Below the pieces are notes generated by a model. It was not told where the DNA came from, ran no database searches, and saw only the letters and a list, made by a program, of their open reading frames with translations. Below, one piece after another: positions 1 through 5,905 of a stretch of DNA of 7,554 nt; position 1 is the stretch's first letter, and each line of letters starts with the position of its first letter. This DNA is from an uncultured Ruminococcus sp. Lineage in GTDB: Bacteria; Bacillota_A; Clostridia; Oscillospirales; Ruminococcaceae. Location: positions 1-7,554 of the forward strand of contig CALFMA010000034.1 in assembly GCA_937880065.1 (NCBI GenBank). Direction: 5' to 3'. The position numbers and the translations under genes were made by a program.

Positions 1-287
1 TATGCACGGGTAGTTAGGGCAGTGAAGTAAACAACCTTTTTCTCGGTGTTCTTCTTTTTACCAATTAGATAAATTGATTCCATACGGAAGCCGTTTTCGA
101 TTTTTACATCGATTCCGGTTTCCTCCTTTACCTCACGGATTGCCGTTTGGTATTCGTTCTCGCCCTCCTCGACGTGTCCCTTTGGGAAGGACCAAAAATC
201 AGCATATCTATTTTTGATGAGAAGCACAGCATATTTGCCACGCGTCTTACGGAAGATCACTGCACCACAGGATTTCTCGTACCTCAC
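1..287 (-). CDS. Nudix hydrolase, Ap4A-hydrolase-like (3' end beyond window)
   Basis: Translating the minus strand from a GTG at 287-285 gives 95 residues with no stop before the window edge, so the C-terminus is missing. A complete Nudix box is visible at residues 37-59: it starts GHVEEGENEYQ, continues to REVKEETGI, and fits GX5EX7REUXEEXGU, the metal-binding and catalytic helix. The preceding SCGAVIF strand and the WSFPKG stretch are typical of the asymmetrical bis(5'-nucleosyl)-tetraphosphatase branch, which hydrolyses Ap4A and related alarmones; the exact substrate is inference. The GTG start is chosen because AGGAG lies at 300-296, 8 nt upstream, whereas an ATG in the spacer is out of frame and stops after three codons. 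It follows the dehydrogenase stop by 24 bp on the same strand and is probably co-transcribed. The adjacent coding tail upstream resembles the end of a GlnQ ATPase, suggesting the ancestral neighbour was an amino-acid ABC transporter operon. Confidence 0.9.
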   Translation of the reverse strand, partial: MRYEKSCGAVIFRKTRGKYAVLLIKNRYADFWSFPKGHVEEGENEYQTAIREVKEETGIDVKIENGFRMESIYLIGKKKNTEKKVVYFTALTTRA

Positions 288-311
288 CCTATCATCTCCT
301 TTAATTTGAAT

Positions 312-983
312 TTAAAGGACAGCTTTAAAAAATTGTACTGTTCTTTCGTTTTTCGGATTGTCAAATACTTCTTCGGGAGTTCCCATTCTACAAGCGGGGA
401 TGTCATTGCAAAATGCATCTAATTCCTCGGGGGTAAAGCAGGCATTCATTTCCGTATCAATCACACCAAAGGCAATGGCATTTACCTGTACATTACTGGG
501 GGCAAGCTCCTTGGCAAGTGCCTTTGTAAAGCCAATCAAACCTGCTTTTGATGCCGAATAATCCACTTCACACGACGCCCCCACTTCTCCCCACATTGAG
601 CTGATATTGATGATACAGCCCGATTTGCGGTTTATCATAGCAGGGAGAATTTTTCGTGTCAGTTCCATTGCTCCCACAAGATTAACAGCCATAATCCGAC
701 TGCTTTTTTCAGCGGAAATTGAAGTAAACAGGTCAATTTCTGAAATCCCTGCATTATTCACAAGCAGGTCAATTTCTCCTGCAATTTCAACAGCCGAGTT
801 AATCGACTCACTATCAGATACATCTATTTTCAAGGGTTCTCCCCCGATTTTTTCAGCAAGGATTTCAGCCTTTTCACGGGAGGAAGAATAGCCGATATAC
901 ACATAATATCCCTCATTGGCAAGTACCTCACAGACAGCCTCACCAATTCCGCCGCTGCCCCCTGTTACTAAAGCTTTTTTCAT
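312..983 (-). CDS. Short-chain dehydrogenase (FabG/YmfI-like) with a foreign, GlnQ-like C-terminal tail; probably non-functional chimera
   Basis: The 223-residue product starts MKKALVTGGSGGIG. It has the NAD(P)-binding TGGSGGIG (7-14), NNAG (76-79), N101, catalytic S129 and YSASK (Y142, K146), so the Rossmann fold and active site are present. The ISSMWGEVGASCEVDYSASK region resembles the clostridial reductases annotated as FabG or as EF-P 5-aminopentanone reductase (YmfI); which one cannot be decided here. The family normally continues after RMGTPEEV with about 35-40 more residues ending in an ITGQ...DGG segment. Here residues 207-223, FDNPKNERTVQFFKAVL, replace it and match the C-terminal consensus of GlnQ-type amino-acid ABC ATPases. 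The usual PG after the active site (VNAIAPG) is FG here (F172). ATG at 983 is preferred over a GTG at 992: AGGAG at 998-994 is 10 nt before the ATG but only 1 nt before the GTG. Likely inactive or unstable, or an assembly chimera. Confidence 0.85.
   Translation of the reverse strand: MKKALVTGGSGGIGEAVCEVLANEGYYVYIGYSSSREKAEILAEKIGGEPLKIDVSDSESINSAVEIAGEIDLLVNNAGISEIDLFTSISAEKSSRIMAVNLVGAMELTRKILPAMINRKSGCIINISSMWGEVGASCEVDYSASKAGLIGFTKALAKELAPSNVQVNAIAFGVIDTEMNACFTPEELDAFCNDIPACRMGTPEEVFDNPKNERTVQFFKAVL
315..383 (-). pseudogene. Remnant 3' end of a glnQ-like amino-acid ABC transporter ATPase gene, fused in frame to the dehydrogenase
   Basis: The last 23 codons of the dehydrogenase reading frame (GTPEEV followed by FDNPKNERTVQFFKAVL) look like the end of a polar amino-acid ABC transporter ATP-binding protein, whose family typically ends GTPEE-(V/I)-F-x-NP-x-x-ERT-x-x-FL-x-x-(V/I)-L. 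Nothing else of the ATPase (Walker A, signature, Walker B) is in the window. The GTPEEV part (383-366) could come from either parent, because the dehydrogenase family also has RMGTPEEV at this place. The recombination point therefore lies within or next to these 18 bases. The similarity is judged by eye from knowledge of the family and was not searched. Confidence 0.65.
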
Positions 984-1006
984 ATCATTCACACTCCTTT
1001 CTACCC

Positions 1007-1035
1007 ATTATACCACATTTCAGCACAAATTTTAA
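1007..1035 (-). promoter_or_regulatory. Promoter of the dehydrogenase (extended -10)
   Basis: On the minus strand a perfect TATAAT (1012-1007) is preceded by TGG, forming the extended -10 TGGTATAAT. The base-35 position at 17 bp spacing (1035-1030) is only TTAAAA, which is weak, but extended -10 promoters tolerate this. The start of transcription would be near 1000, leaving a leader of about 17 nt before the ATG at 983; because AGGAG is at 998-994, the ribosome site sits right at the 5' end of the RNA. Confidence 0.6.
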
Positions 1036-1128
1036 TTGTCATAATGCACAATTTCATTTTGTACTTTCCGTACACATTTACCAAACTTACGAATTGTGTG
1101 ATAGAATTATGAATATTCAAAAAACATC

Positions 1129-1157
1129 TTGAATCTTATTTTTTTATGTGGTATATT
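1129..1157 (+). promoter_or_regulatory. Promoter of the ltaS-like/thioesterase operon
   Basis: TTGAAT (1129-1134) and TATATT (1152-1157) are separated by exactly 17 bp, and TGG directly precedes the -10, making it an extended -10 as well. Transcription would start near 1164, giving a leader of about 30 nt that carries the ribosome site GGAGG (1182-1186), 8 nt before the ATG. Confidence 0.7.
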
Positions 1158-1194
1158 TATAAATGTGAAAAAATCCTTTTTGGAGGTTTAATAT

Positions 1195-3054
1195 ATGACA
1201 TTTTCATTTAAAACAAAATTTAATCAGATTTCAGAAAAAATTAAAAAGTATAACTCAAAACGACAGGAAAATTCAAAGAAATATAAAACATTGAATTACA
1301 TACTGCTCATATTATTTCCCATATTCATCGTGTGTATGGCTGAAATCAATCAGTTCAAGTTCGTAAGTTCCTTTGCTGAATTTGCTCTGGGCAGACCGTC
1401 AATTCTGATTTTCAATTTCATTACCGCAGGTCTTTTATTTGCCTTGCTGCTTGCTATTTTCAGAAAAGGCTGGATTGCTGCTGCAATTCACAGCTTCGTT
1501 TATATGGCTTTGAGTATTACTGAACTTTTCAAGTACGGCACAAACGGAAATCACCTTATTCTTTCCGATATGAAGCTTTTCAAAAGCGTGAAAAGCCTGA
1601 AATCCTTCGCCTACATAAAAATTACTCCAAGCCTTGTGGTTTACTGCCTTATCGTAATTGCTTTTGTGGCACTTGTTTTCCACTTCAACCCGAAAATTCC
1701 ACGAAACCGAGGTCTAAAGCGTTTTATTACAGGTGCTGTATGCTCAATTATCAGCATTTGTATGATTGTTTTCCCAGGATTTTATGAGCCTGTATACAAT
1801 CTTTTCAAGGTTGACACAACCGCAGCAAATAACGCTTTCATACTCAACGAAAAATTCGACAACAACAGTTTCCTTGCATTTCTTGTGGAAACCGCAACTG
1901 AAAGCTTCGAAAATCGTCTTGTTGAGCCTGAAAACTACAACGAGGAATACATCGAGGAAATTATCGAGGACGACATCGACCTTACCGATAATTTCAACGG
2001 CGGCAAAAAGCCTAATGTTATCGTTATTATGAGTGAATCCTATGCAGATTTCCGTGTTTTTGAGGAACTGAACATTGACGATTCAATTTACGCAGGCCTT
2101 GATAAGGCTTGTGCGGAAGGAAAAAGCGGTATCGCAATTACTCCTACATACGCAAGCTTTACTGTACGTTCAGAATTTGAACTTCTTTTCGGACTTCCCG
2201 TGAGAGGTCTGAACACTCCAAATATGCCTCAGAGAGAGCTTGCAGACCGTGAACAGCCTGCATTTGCCCAGTATTACAAAAACTGGGGATACAAAACGGC
2301 TTACGTCCACCCATTCCAAGGTTCATTCTACAACAGAACTCAGGTTTACAGCGATTTTGGCTTCGACAGAATGATTTTCCACGATGACATTGACCAGGTA
2401 ACCGACTTTACTGTTCCTGTTGAACATTACGGCACATATGTTGACGACAACACAATTTTCAATCAGCTTATTGAACTTGTAAATACAACAGAGGAGCCGA
2501 TTTACATTCATACAACTACAATGCAGAATCACCAGCCATACAACCAAGGCGAAAATCCCGATGATGAAATCGGCAACTATCTGCAATGGATACAGCACAC
2601 AAACGAGGGACTTACAGCTTTCCTCGATAAAGTGAACAAGCTTGATGAGCCTACGCTTGTTTTCTTTGTAGGTGACCATTTCCCCTCACTTCGTGGCGAA
2701 ACAAGCGTTTACAATCAGCTTAACATAACAGGACAGAATTGCAGCAGGCTTTATGAGCAGAAATATTTCTTCTGGAGCAACTACGGTGCTGATTTTTCAT
2801 CAGTTCCCGAAACTAAATTCTCATTTTTCTACGTTCCCTACATCATAGCAGATATTATTGACGCTCCTCACGACGCTTTTATTGAAAGTATGGACGAAAA
2901 TCTTAAAACAATTCCTGTTTATTCCACAGATTACAACGACGGAACTCCCGACAATGAATATCTTGACATTCTTACATATGACCGAGTTGTGGGCGAGGTA
3001 ATGTCCCCCTGCCCCATTCCCGAAGAAATTCTTGAAGCAAGCAAAGGAGAATAA
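1195..3054 (+). CDS. LTA synthase (LtaS)-family membrane phosphoglycerol transferase, sulfatase fold
   Basis: The 619-residue protein has the LtaS architecture: a basic cytoplasmic N-terminus, five predicted membrane segments (about 33-50, 69-89, 93-112, 146-164, 177-195), then a large extracellular alkaline-phosphatase/sulfatase-type domain (about 273-570). Visible catalytic features are the metal ligand E281 in VIMSESYADF, the nucleophile candidate T323 in SFTVRSEFE, H446 in MQNHQPY, and the metal ligands D494 and H495 in FVGDHFP. In the family such enzymes transfer glycerol phosphate from phosphatidylglycerol to a growing lipoteichoic acid chain or a related glycolipid on the outer membrane face; whether this one polymerises or only primes is not decidable. 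A very acidic linker (244-262) joins membrane and catalytic domains. GGAGG lies 8 nt before the ATG. It has its own promoter and is followed after 1 bp by the thioesterase gene. Length is close to that of known LtaS proteins; no damage seen. Confidence 0.9.
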   Translation: MTFSFKTKFNQISEKIKKYNSKRQENSKKYKTLNYILLILFPIFIVCMAEINQFKFVSSFAEFALGRPSILIFNFITAGLLFALLLAIFRKGWIAAAIHSFVYMALSITELFKYGTNGNHLILSDMKLFKSVKSLKSFAYIKITPSLVVYCLIVIAFVALVFHFNPKIPRNRGLKRFITGAVCSIISICMIVFPGFYEPVYNLFKVDTTAANNAFILNEKFDNNSFLAFLVETATESFENRLVEPENYNEEYIEEIIEDDIDLTDNFNGGKKPNVIVIMSESYADFRVFEELNIDDSIYAGLDKACAEGKSGIAITPTYASFTVRSEFELLFGLPVRGLNTPNMPQRELADREQPAFAQYYKNWGYKTAYVHPFQGSFYNRTQVYSDFGFDRMIFHDDIDQVTDFTVPVEHYGTYVDDNTIFNQLIELVNTTEEPIYIHTTTMQNHQPYNQGENPDDEIGNYLQWIQHTNEGLTAFLDKVNKLDEPTLVFFVGDHFPSLRGETSVYNQLNITGQNCSRLYEQKYFFWSNYGADFSSVPETKFSFFYVPYIIADIIDAPHDAFIESMDENLKTIPVYSTDYNDGTPDNEYLDILTYDRVVGEVMSPCPIPEEILEASKGE

Positions 3055-3055
3055 G

Positions 3056-3451
3056 ATGAAAGAAATCAATGTTAATTCAAAAGGCACAGCAACAGCTGCT
3101 GTTAATGAAACAAATACAGCCTCAGCTATGGGCAGCGGTTCTCTGAAAGTTTTCGCAACTCCTGCAATGGTTGCACTTATGGAAGCTTCCGCCTGCAATT
3201 GCCTTGCAGATTTCCTTGACGAGGGCGAAACTACAGTTGGAACTGCTCTTGACATAAAGCACATTTCCGCAACTCCCGTGAATATGGCTGTTACAGCAGA
3301 AGCAACACTCACAGAAGTCAACGGCAGAGAGTTCACATTTGAGGTGAAGGCATTTGATGAAAGCGGCGAAATCGGATGCGGAACTCATAAGCGTTTCCTT
3401 GTATTTGCCGAAAAATTCACAGCTAAAACCTACGAAAAACTGAATAAATAA
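3056..3451 (+). CDS. FlK-like hot-dog-fold acyl-CoA thioesterase
   Basis: The 131-residue product aligns over its whole length with the fluoroacetyl-CoA thioesterase FlK family. The FATPAMVALMEAS helix carries T35 and E43, the IKHISATP segment carries H69, and the end has EIGCGTHKR and EKFTAK. The spacing T-8-E-26-H equals that of the FlK triad Thr42/Glu50/His76. Such small soluble cytoplasmic thioesterases hydrolyse short acyl-CoAs; a fluoroacetyl-CoA substrate is not implied, since homologues are common in Clostridia without fluoroacetate metabolism, and the physiological substrate is unknown. The ATG at 3056 is used because AGGAG (3045-3049) lies 6 nt before it; an in-frame TTG at 3032 would overlap the previous gene and has no ribosome site of its own. 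The gene starts 1 bp after the ltaS-like stop codon, so translation is probably coupled, and it ends just before a strong terminator. Confidence 0.88.
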   Translation: MKEINVNSKGTATAAVNETNTASAMGSGSLKVFATPAMVALMEASACNCLADFLDEGETTVGTALDIKHISATPVNMAVTAEATLTEVNGREFTFEVKAFDESGEIGCGTHKRFLVFAEKFTAKTYEKLNK

Positions 3452-3457
3452 AATGTT

Positions 3458-3486
3458 AAAAGTCTGTCATTGCGGCAGACTTTTTT
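3458..3486 (+). terminator. Intrinsic terminator of the ltaS-like/thioesterase operon
   Basis: AAAAGTCTG (3458-3466) pairs with CAGACTTTT (3476-3484), extended inward by a T-G and a C-G pair to an 11-bp stem with a 5-nt loop (3469-3473). A run of six T (3481-3486) overlaps the stem end. It starts 6 bp after the thioesterase stop. Confidence 0.9.
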
Positions 3487-3524
3487 CATTTGTTAGTCAT
3501 TTTTCCGTCGCCTATCATATATTT

Positions 3525-3544
3525 ATCACATAAGTGATTATAAT
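3525..3544 (+). promoter_or_regulatory. Probable htrA promoter -10 with overlapping inverted repeat
   Basis: A perfect TATAAT occurs at 3539-3544, 35 bp before the start codon and downstream of the previous terminator, so htrA is expected to have its own transcript. No convincing -35 is seen at 16-18 bp. Immediately upstream lies ATCAC-ATAA-GTGAT (3525-3538), a perfect 5-bp inverted repeat in the position where a regulator would interfere with or replace -35 recognition; this role is inference. Confidence 0.5.
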
Positions 3545-3579
3545 ATAAATATAAAATGTAGTTAAGCGAGGGTGAGGCT

Positions 3580-4977
3580 ATGTCAGATATGTATAACGAC
3601 TTTAATCAAGATGACAGATATTACAGGGATATGGAGAATTACTCTCATTATTCAGACGAACCTCCTGAAAATCCCAAAAAGACAAAATCAACTATTTTTA
3701 CGGTAATCATCATAGTTTTAATGCTTGCCTCTGTAATATTTGTGTTTGCTTTCATTACTAAAAGGCTGCTTGATGAAAGAAACTACTTTGATGAAAATAA
3801 AAATAAAATCGCCGAATCTGTTTCCGAAAAAGATTCGACTGCAAAAAATAACAATTCGGAAAATGACAAAAGCGGAAATCATACCTCAACTCCGGGGCTT
3901 TTCGATATTGCTGCCCGTGAGGACGCTAAATATCTCCCCGATATTGTAGATGAAATTATGCCCTCTGTGGTAGGTATTTCCTCACTTTTTGAAGTGGAAT
4001 ACAGAGTAAGCAGCTTCAATCCGTTCTGGGGATTTCAGTCAGAACCCCAAATCCGTCAGGGCGTTGGCACAGGCACGGGAATTGTTATGACTGAGGACGG
4101 CTATATAGTTACAAATGCACACGTAATTTATATGGAAAATACAGATGAATACAAAGCAGGCGAAGCAAAAGAGGTTTCAGTTCTTTTCAATAACGAGGAG
4201 GAATATGAAGCAAAAATCGTTGCCTTTGATGTTGAAACTGACCTTGCTGTTCTGAAAATTGATGCAACAGGATTTACACCTGCAACTTTTGGAAATTCCG
4301 ATGAACTTCGTGTAGGCGAACTTGTAATTGCCGTTGGAAATCCCCTTGGATTTGAACTTTTCGGAACTGTTACAAGCGGTATTGTTTCTGCCCGTGACAG
4401 AGAAATCCTAATCAACGACAAGCATATGACTCTTATTCAGACCGATACAGCCATTAATGAGGGTAACTCAGGTGGTCCGCTGCTCAATAGCTGCGGTCAG
4501 GTTGTTGGTATTAACTCAGCAAAAATGTCCTCCAGTTACGGTAGTGCAACTGTTGAGGGACTTGGATTTGCAATTCCTATTAATAAGGCAAAAGAAATCA
4601 TTGATGACCTTGTAAATTATAAACACGTCAAGGGCAGACCGCAAATCGGTATTTCTGCTTCAAATATCGACGAAACTTATTCCGCTTATCTTGGTTTGCC
4701 TATGGGAATTTTCGTCCGTACAGTTGCCGAGGGAAGCGCCGCAGATGAAGCAGGAATTAAAATCGGCGATGTAATTATTGGTATCAATGACGAGGCTGTT
4801 TATACTATGGATGAGCTTAACAGCATCAAGAATACATTCAAGGCTGGAGATACTATAATTCTTAAAATTTTCCGTGATGGTGAGGATATTGATGTTCCCC
4901 TTACACTTCACGAGGATTCAAATGAAATGCAGCCCGAAGCTGAAAATACAACAGAAGCAAAAGACACTATCAATTAA
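3580..4977 (+). CDS. htrA: HtrA/DegP-like membrane-anchored serine protease with one PDZ domain
   Basis: This 465-residue protein has a 37-residue polar cytoplasmic N-terminus, one uncleaved membrane anchor (about 38-60), a low-complexity Asn/Ser/Lys linker (about 70-105), a trypsin-like domain (about 120-345) and one PDZ domain (about 355-442). The catalytic triad is complete: H181 in VTNAHV, D221 in ETDLAVLKI and S297 in the GNSGGP motif; the GTGTGIV strand is also typical. The architecture is that of Gram-positive HtrA proteins, which degrade misfolded or excess exported proteins outside the membrane and are often stress-induced. The tail after the PDZ is short and acidic. ATG at 3580 is supported by GAGGG (3568-3572) 7 nt upstream. 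It stands alone between the preceding terminator and an IS66 element that begins 7 bp after its stop, so its native terminator is not visible. Which HtrA paralogue it is cannot be told. Confidence 0.95.
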   Translation: MSDMYNDFNQDDRYYRDMENYSHYSDEPPENPKKTKSTIFTVIIIVLMLASVIFVFAFITKRLLDERNYFDENKNKIAESVSEKDSTAKNNNSENDKSGNHTSTPGLFDIAAREDAKYLPDIVDEIMPSVVGISSLFEVEYRVSSFNPFWGFQSEPQIRQGVGTGTGIVMTEDGYIVTNAHVIYMENTDEYKAGEAKEVSVLFNNEEEYEAKIVAFDVETDLAVLKIDATGFTPATFGNSDELRVGELVIAVGNPLGFELFGTVTSGIVSARDREILINDKHMTLIQTDTAINEGNSGGPLLNSCGQVVGINSAKMSSSYGSATVEGLGFAIPINKAKEIIDDLVNYKHVKGRPQIGISASNIDETYSAYLGLPMGIFVRTVAEGSAADEAGIKIGDVIIGINDEAVYTMDELNSIKNTFKAGDTIILKIFRDGEDIDVPLTLHEDSNEMQPEAENTTEAKDTIN

Positions 4978-4984
4978 AATAAGA

Positions 4985-5005
4985 TACCCGCCCAATAATC
5001 CTGTG
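4985..5005 (+). repeat. Left terminal inverted repeat of the IS66 element
   Basis: It begins TACCCGCCCAATAATCC and ends GTG at 5005. It matches the reverse complement of 7528-7548 at 19 of 21 positions, with differences at repeat positions 9 (C here, A there) and 18 (T here, C there). Confidence 0.9.
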
Positions 5006-5027
5006 ACTACCACAAACGTAGAATATG

Positions 5028-5036
5028 TGTTAAAAT
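5028..5036 (+). promoter_or_regulatory. Probable tnpA promoter (extended -10)
   Basis: TGTTAAAAT forms an extended -10 (TGn followed by TAAAAT at 5031-5036) inside the left end. There is no good -35 at 17 bp (5008-5013 is TACCAC). Transcription would begin near 5043, producing a leader of about 56 nt that contains all three segments of the hairpin switch described separately. Confidence 0.45.
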
Positions 5037-5054
5037 AACTCTAAAGAAGTTTAG

Positions 5055-5089
5055 TGGAGTGCAAGACACTCCAAAAAGCAGATTGGAGT
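5055..5089 (+). promoter_or_regulatory. tnpA leader with two mutually exclusive hairpins over the ribosome site
   Basis: Segment 1, TGGAGTG (5055-5061), pairs perfectly with segment 2, CACTCCA (5067-5073), across a 5-nt loop. Segment 2 can alternatively pair with segment 3: ACTCCAA (5068-5074) with TTGGAGT (5083-5089), a perfect 7-bp stem with an 8-nt loop. Segment 3 contains the GGAG ribosome site of tnpA (5085-5088, 10 nt before the ATG). In the 1:2 fold the ribosome site is free; in the 2:3 fold it is hidden. The pairing is seen in the sequence; a regulatory role is inference, and the repeats might instead be transposase-binding sites. Confidence 0.5.
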
Positions 5090-5098
5090 TAAAGAAAC

Positions 5099-5431
5099 AT
5101 GGATAAAATAGCAAAAACCAAACGAGCAATGCGACTGCAGGAATGGTCAGAAATGTACCGAGCATACCAAGCAAGCGGCAAAACAGTATCGGCGTGGTGC
5201 GAAGAGCAAGAATTATCGCCAAAAACCTTTTATTACCGATTGCAGAAAATCCGTGAATCAGCGCTGAAATGTTCGGAAAAGCACGAGATTGTACCTCTTT
5301 CACCATCACCTTGTGCTTTACCAACGGACAATATATCCTGCATAAAAATTATTGGAAATGGAATTACAGTAGAACTTCCCGAAAATGCGTCAGCGGAAAC
5401 CATAACCGCAATTTTGCGAGGACTGCGGTAA
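5099..5431 (+). CDS. tnpA: IS66-family accessory protein TnpA
   Basis: The 110-residue protein has a helix-turn-helix region (about residues 12-52, WSEMYRAYQASGKTVSAWC followed by SPKTFYYRLQKIRE), a variable middle, and a C-terminal strand-helix segment (IIGNGITVELPENASAETI) ending ILRGLR, which is the usual layout of the first IS66 gene. TnpA is required with TnpB for transposition of IS66 elements and probably binds DNA; its exact biochemical role is not settled. GGAG at 5085-5088 is 10 nt before the ATG and lies in a possible hairpin switch. Its TAA overlaps the tnpB ATG by one base (TAATG), which points to translational coupling. Full length, no damage visible. Confidence 0.9.
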   Translation: MDKIAKTKRAMRLQEWSEMYRAYQASGKTVSAWCEEQELSPKTFYYRLQKIRESALKCSEKHEIVPLSPSPCALPTDNISCIKIIGNGITVELPENASAETITAILRGLR

Positions 5432-5787
5432 TGCTGAAAGAGATGAGATTTCCGCAGGTATACTTGGTGTGCGGATATACGGATATGCGACGTGGAATTG
5501 ACGGACTTGCCGCAATCGTACAGCAGAATTATAGATTGGAACCATGTTCGGGCAGTCTGTTTTTGTTCTGCGGAAGACGACGAGACAGACTTAAAGCTTT
5601 GCTATGGGAGGAGGATGGTTTTCTGTTGATGTATAAACGACTGGACAACGGAGGATTTCAATGGCCGAGGTCTGAATCAGAAGCCAGACTGCTGACACAG
5701 GAGCAATATGTGTGGTTAATGCAGGGACTATCAACAGAGCAGCCAAAGGCAATTCAAAAGTCGAAAAAATATACAGATATTATTTGA
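5431..5787 (+). CDS. tnpB: IS66-family accessory protein TnpB (IS66 Orf2-like)
   Basis: The 118-residue protein shows the IS66 Orf2 signature: VCGYTDMRRGIDGLA (about 13-27), SGSLFLFCGRRRDRLKALLWE (about 40-60) and GFLLMYKRLDNGGFQWP (about 63-79). It is an essential partner of the TnpC transposase in this family, not related to the RNA-guided TnpB nucleases of IS200/IS605 despite the shared name. The ATG at 5431 overlaps the tnpA stop as TAATG, and GAGG (5418-5421) lies 9 nt upstream within tnpA. Its stop touches the first base of a hairpin with a T-run, so the tnpAB transcript may mostly end here, before tnpC. Confidence 0.93.
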   Translation: MLKEMRFPQVYLVCGYTDMRRGIDGLAAIVQQNYRLEPCSGSLFLFCGRRRDRLKALLWEEDGFLLMYKRLDNGGFQWPRSESEARLLTQEQYVWLMQGLSTEQPKAIQKSKKYTDII

Positions 5788-5820
5788 AACAGGGGTGAAA
5801 AATCTCCTGTTTTTCTTTTT
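5787..5820 (+). terminator. Intrinsic terminator between tnpB and tnpC
   Basis: AAACAGG (5787-5793) pairs with CCTGTTT (5806-5812), extended inward by a G-T and a G-C pair, leaving an 8-nt loop (5796-5803). It is followed by TTTTTCTTTTT (5810-5820). The stem begins in the last base of the tnpB stop codon, so translating ribosomes would cover its foot. It could act as a partial terminator separating tnpAB from tnpC. Confidence 0.7.
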
Positions 5821-5838
5821 GGAAAACGCCGAAAACCC

Positions 5839-5867
5839 TTGATTTTAAGCCGATTTTGTAGTATAAT
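5839..5867 (+). promoter_or_regulatory. Dedicated promoter for tnpC
   Basis: TTGATT (5839-5844) and a perfect TATAAT (5862-5867) are spaced by exactly 17 bp, directly after the tnpB terminator. Transcription would start near 5874, about 32 nt before the GTG start of tnpC. This is the best sigma-A-type promoter in the window. Confidence 0.75.
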
Positions 5868-5905
5868 TAAAGTATCAAAAATGCTTGAAAAGAGGTGCTT
5901 TTATC

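Larger units (their letters stand above)
984..1194. other. Divergent intergenic region
   Basis: This AT-rich spacer separates the minus-strand dehydrogenase from the plus-strand ltaS-like gene and holds one promoter for each. Between them are possible operator-like sequences: TGTAC-N5-GTACA (1060-1074), CACAATT (1047-1053) inverted as AATTGTG (1092-1098), and GCACAA repeated at 1023-1028 and 1046-1051. These are short and in AT-rich DNA could be chance. No RNA gene or coding sequence is apparent. Confidence 0.5.

Noticed and set aside
147..422. Plus-strand open frame of 91 codons
   Set aside because: It runs antisense to the Nudix and dehydrogenase genes, has no ribosome site and no recognisable protein; the minus-strand frame carries a full Nudix box.
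1047..1098. CACAATT/AATTGTG and TGTAC-N5-GTACA as firm operators
   Set aside because: Arms of 5-7 bp in AT-rich DNA are expected by chance; kept only as a note in the intergenic entry.
3032..3055. TTG start adding eight residues to the thioesterase
   Set aside because: It would overlap the preceding gene by 23 bases with no ribosome site, while the ATG at 3056 has AGGAG 6 nt upstream.
2323..3388. Several minus-strand open frames of 80-170 codons opposite the ltaS-like and thioesterase genes
   Set aside because: They are antisense shadows of well-supported genes, Cys/Val-rich and without ribosome sites or family motifs.
5269..5430. Longer N-terminus for TnpB
   Set aside because: The extension lies inside tnpA, has no family similarity, and the TAATG overlap gives the usual IS66 start.
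5431..5787. TnpB as an RNA-guided nuclease of the IS200/IS605 type with an omega RNA
   Set aside because: The name is shared only; the protein is 118 residues with the IS66 Orf2 signature and no RuvC motifs.
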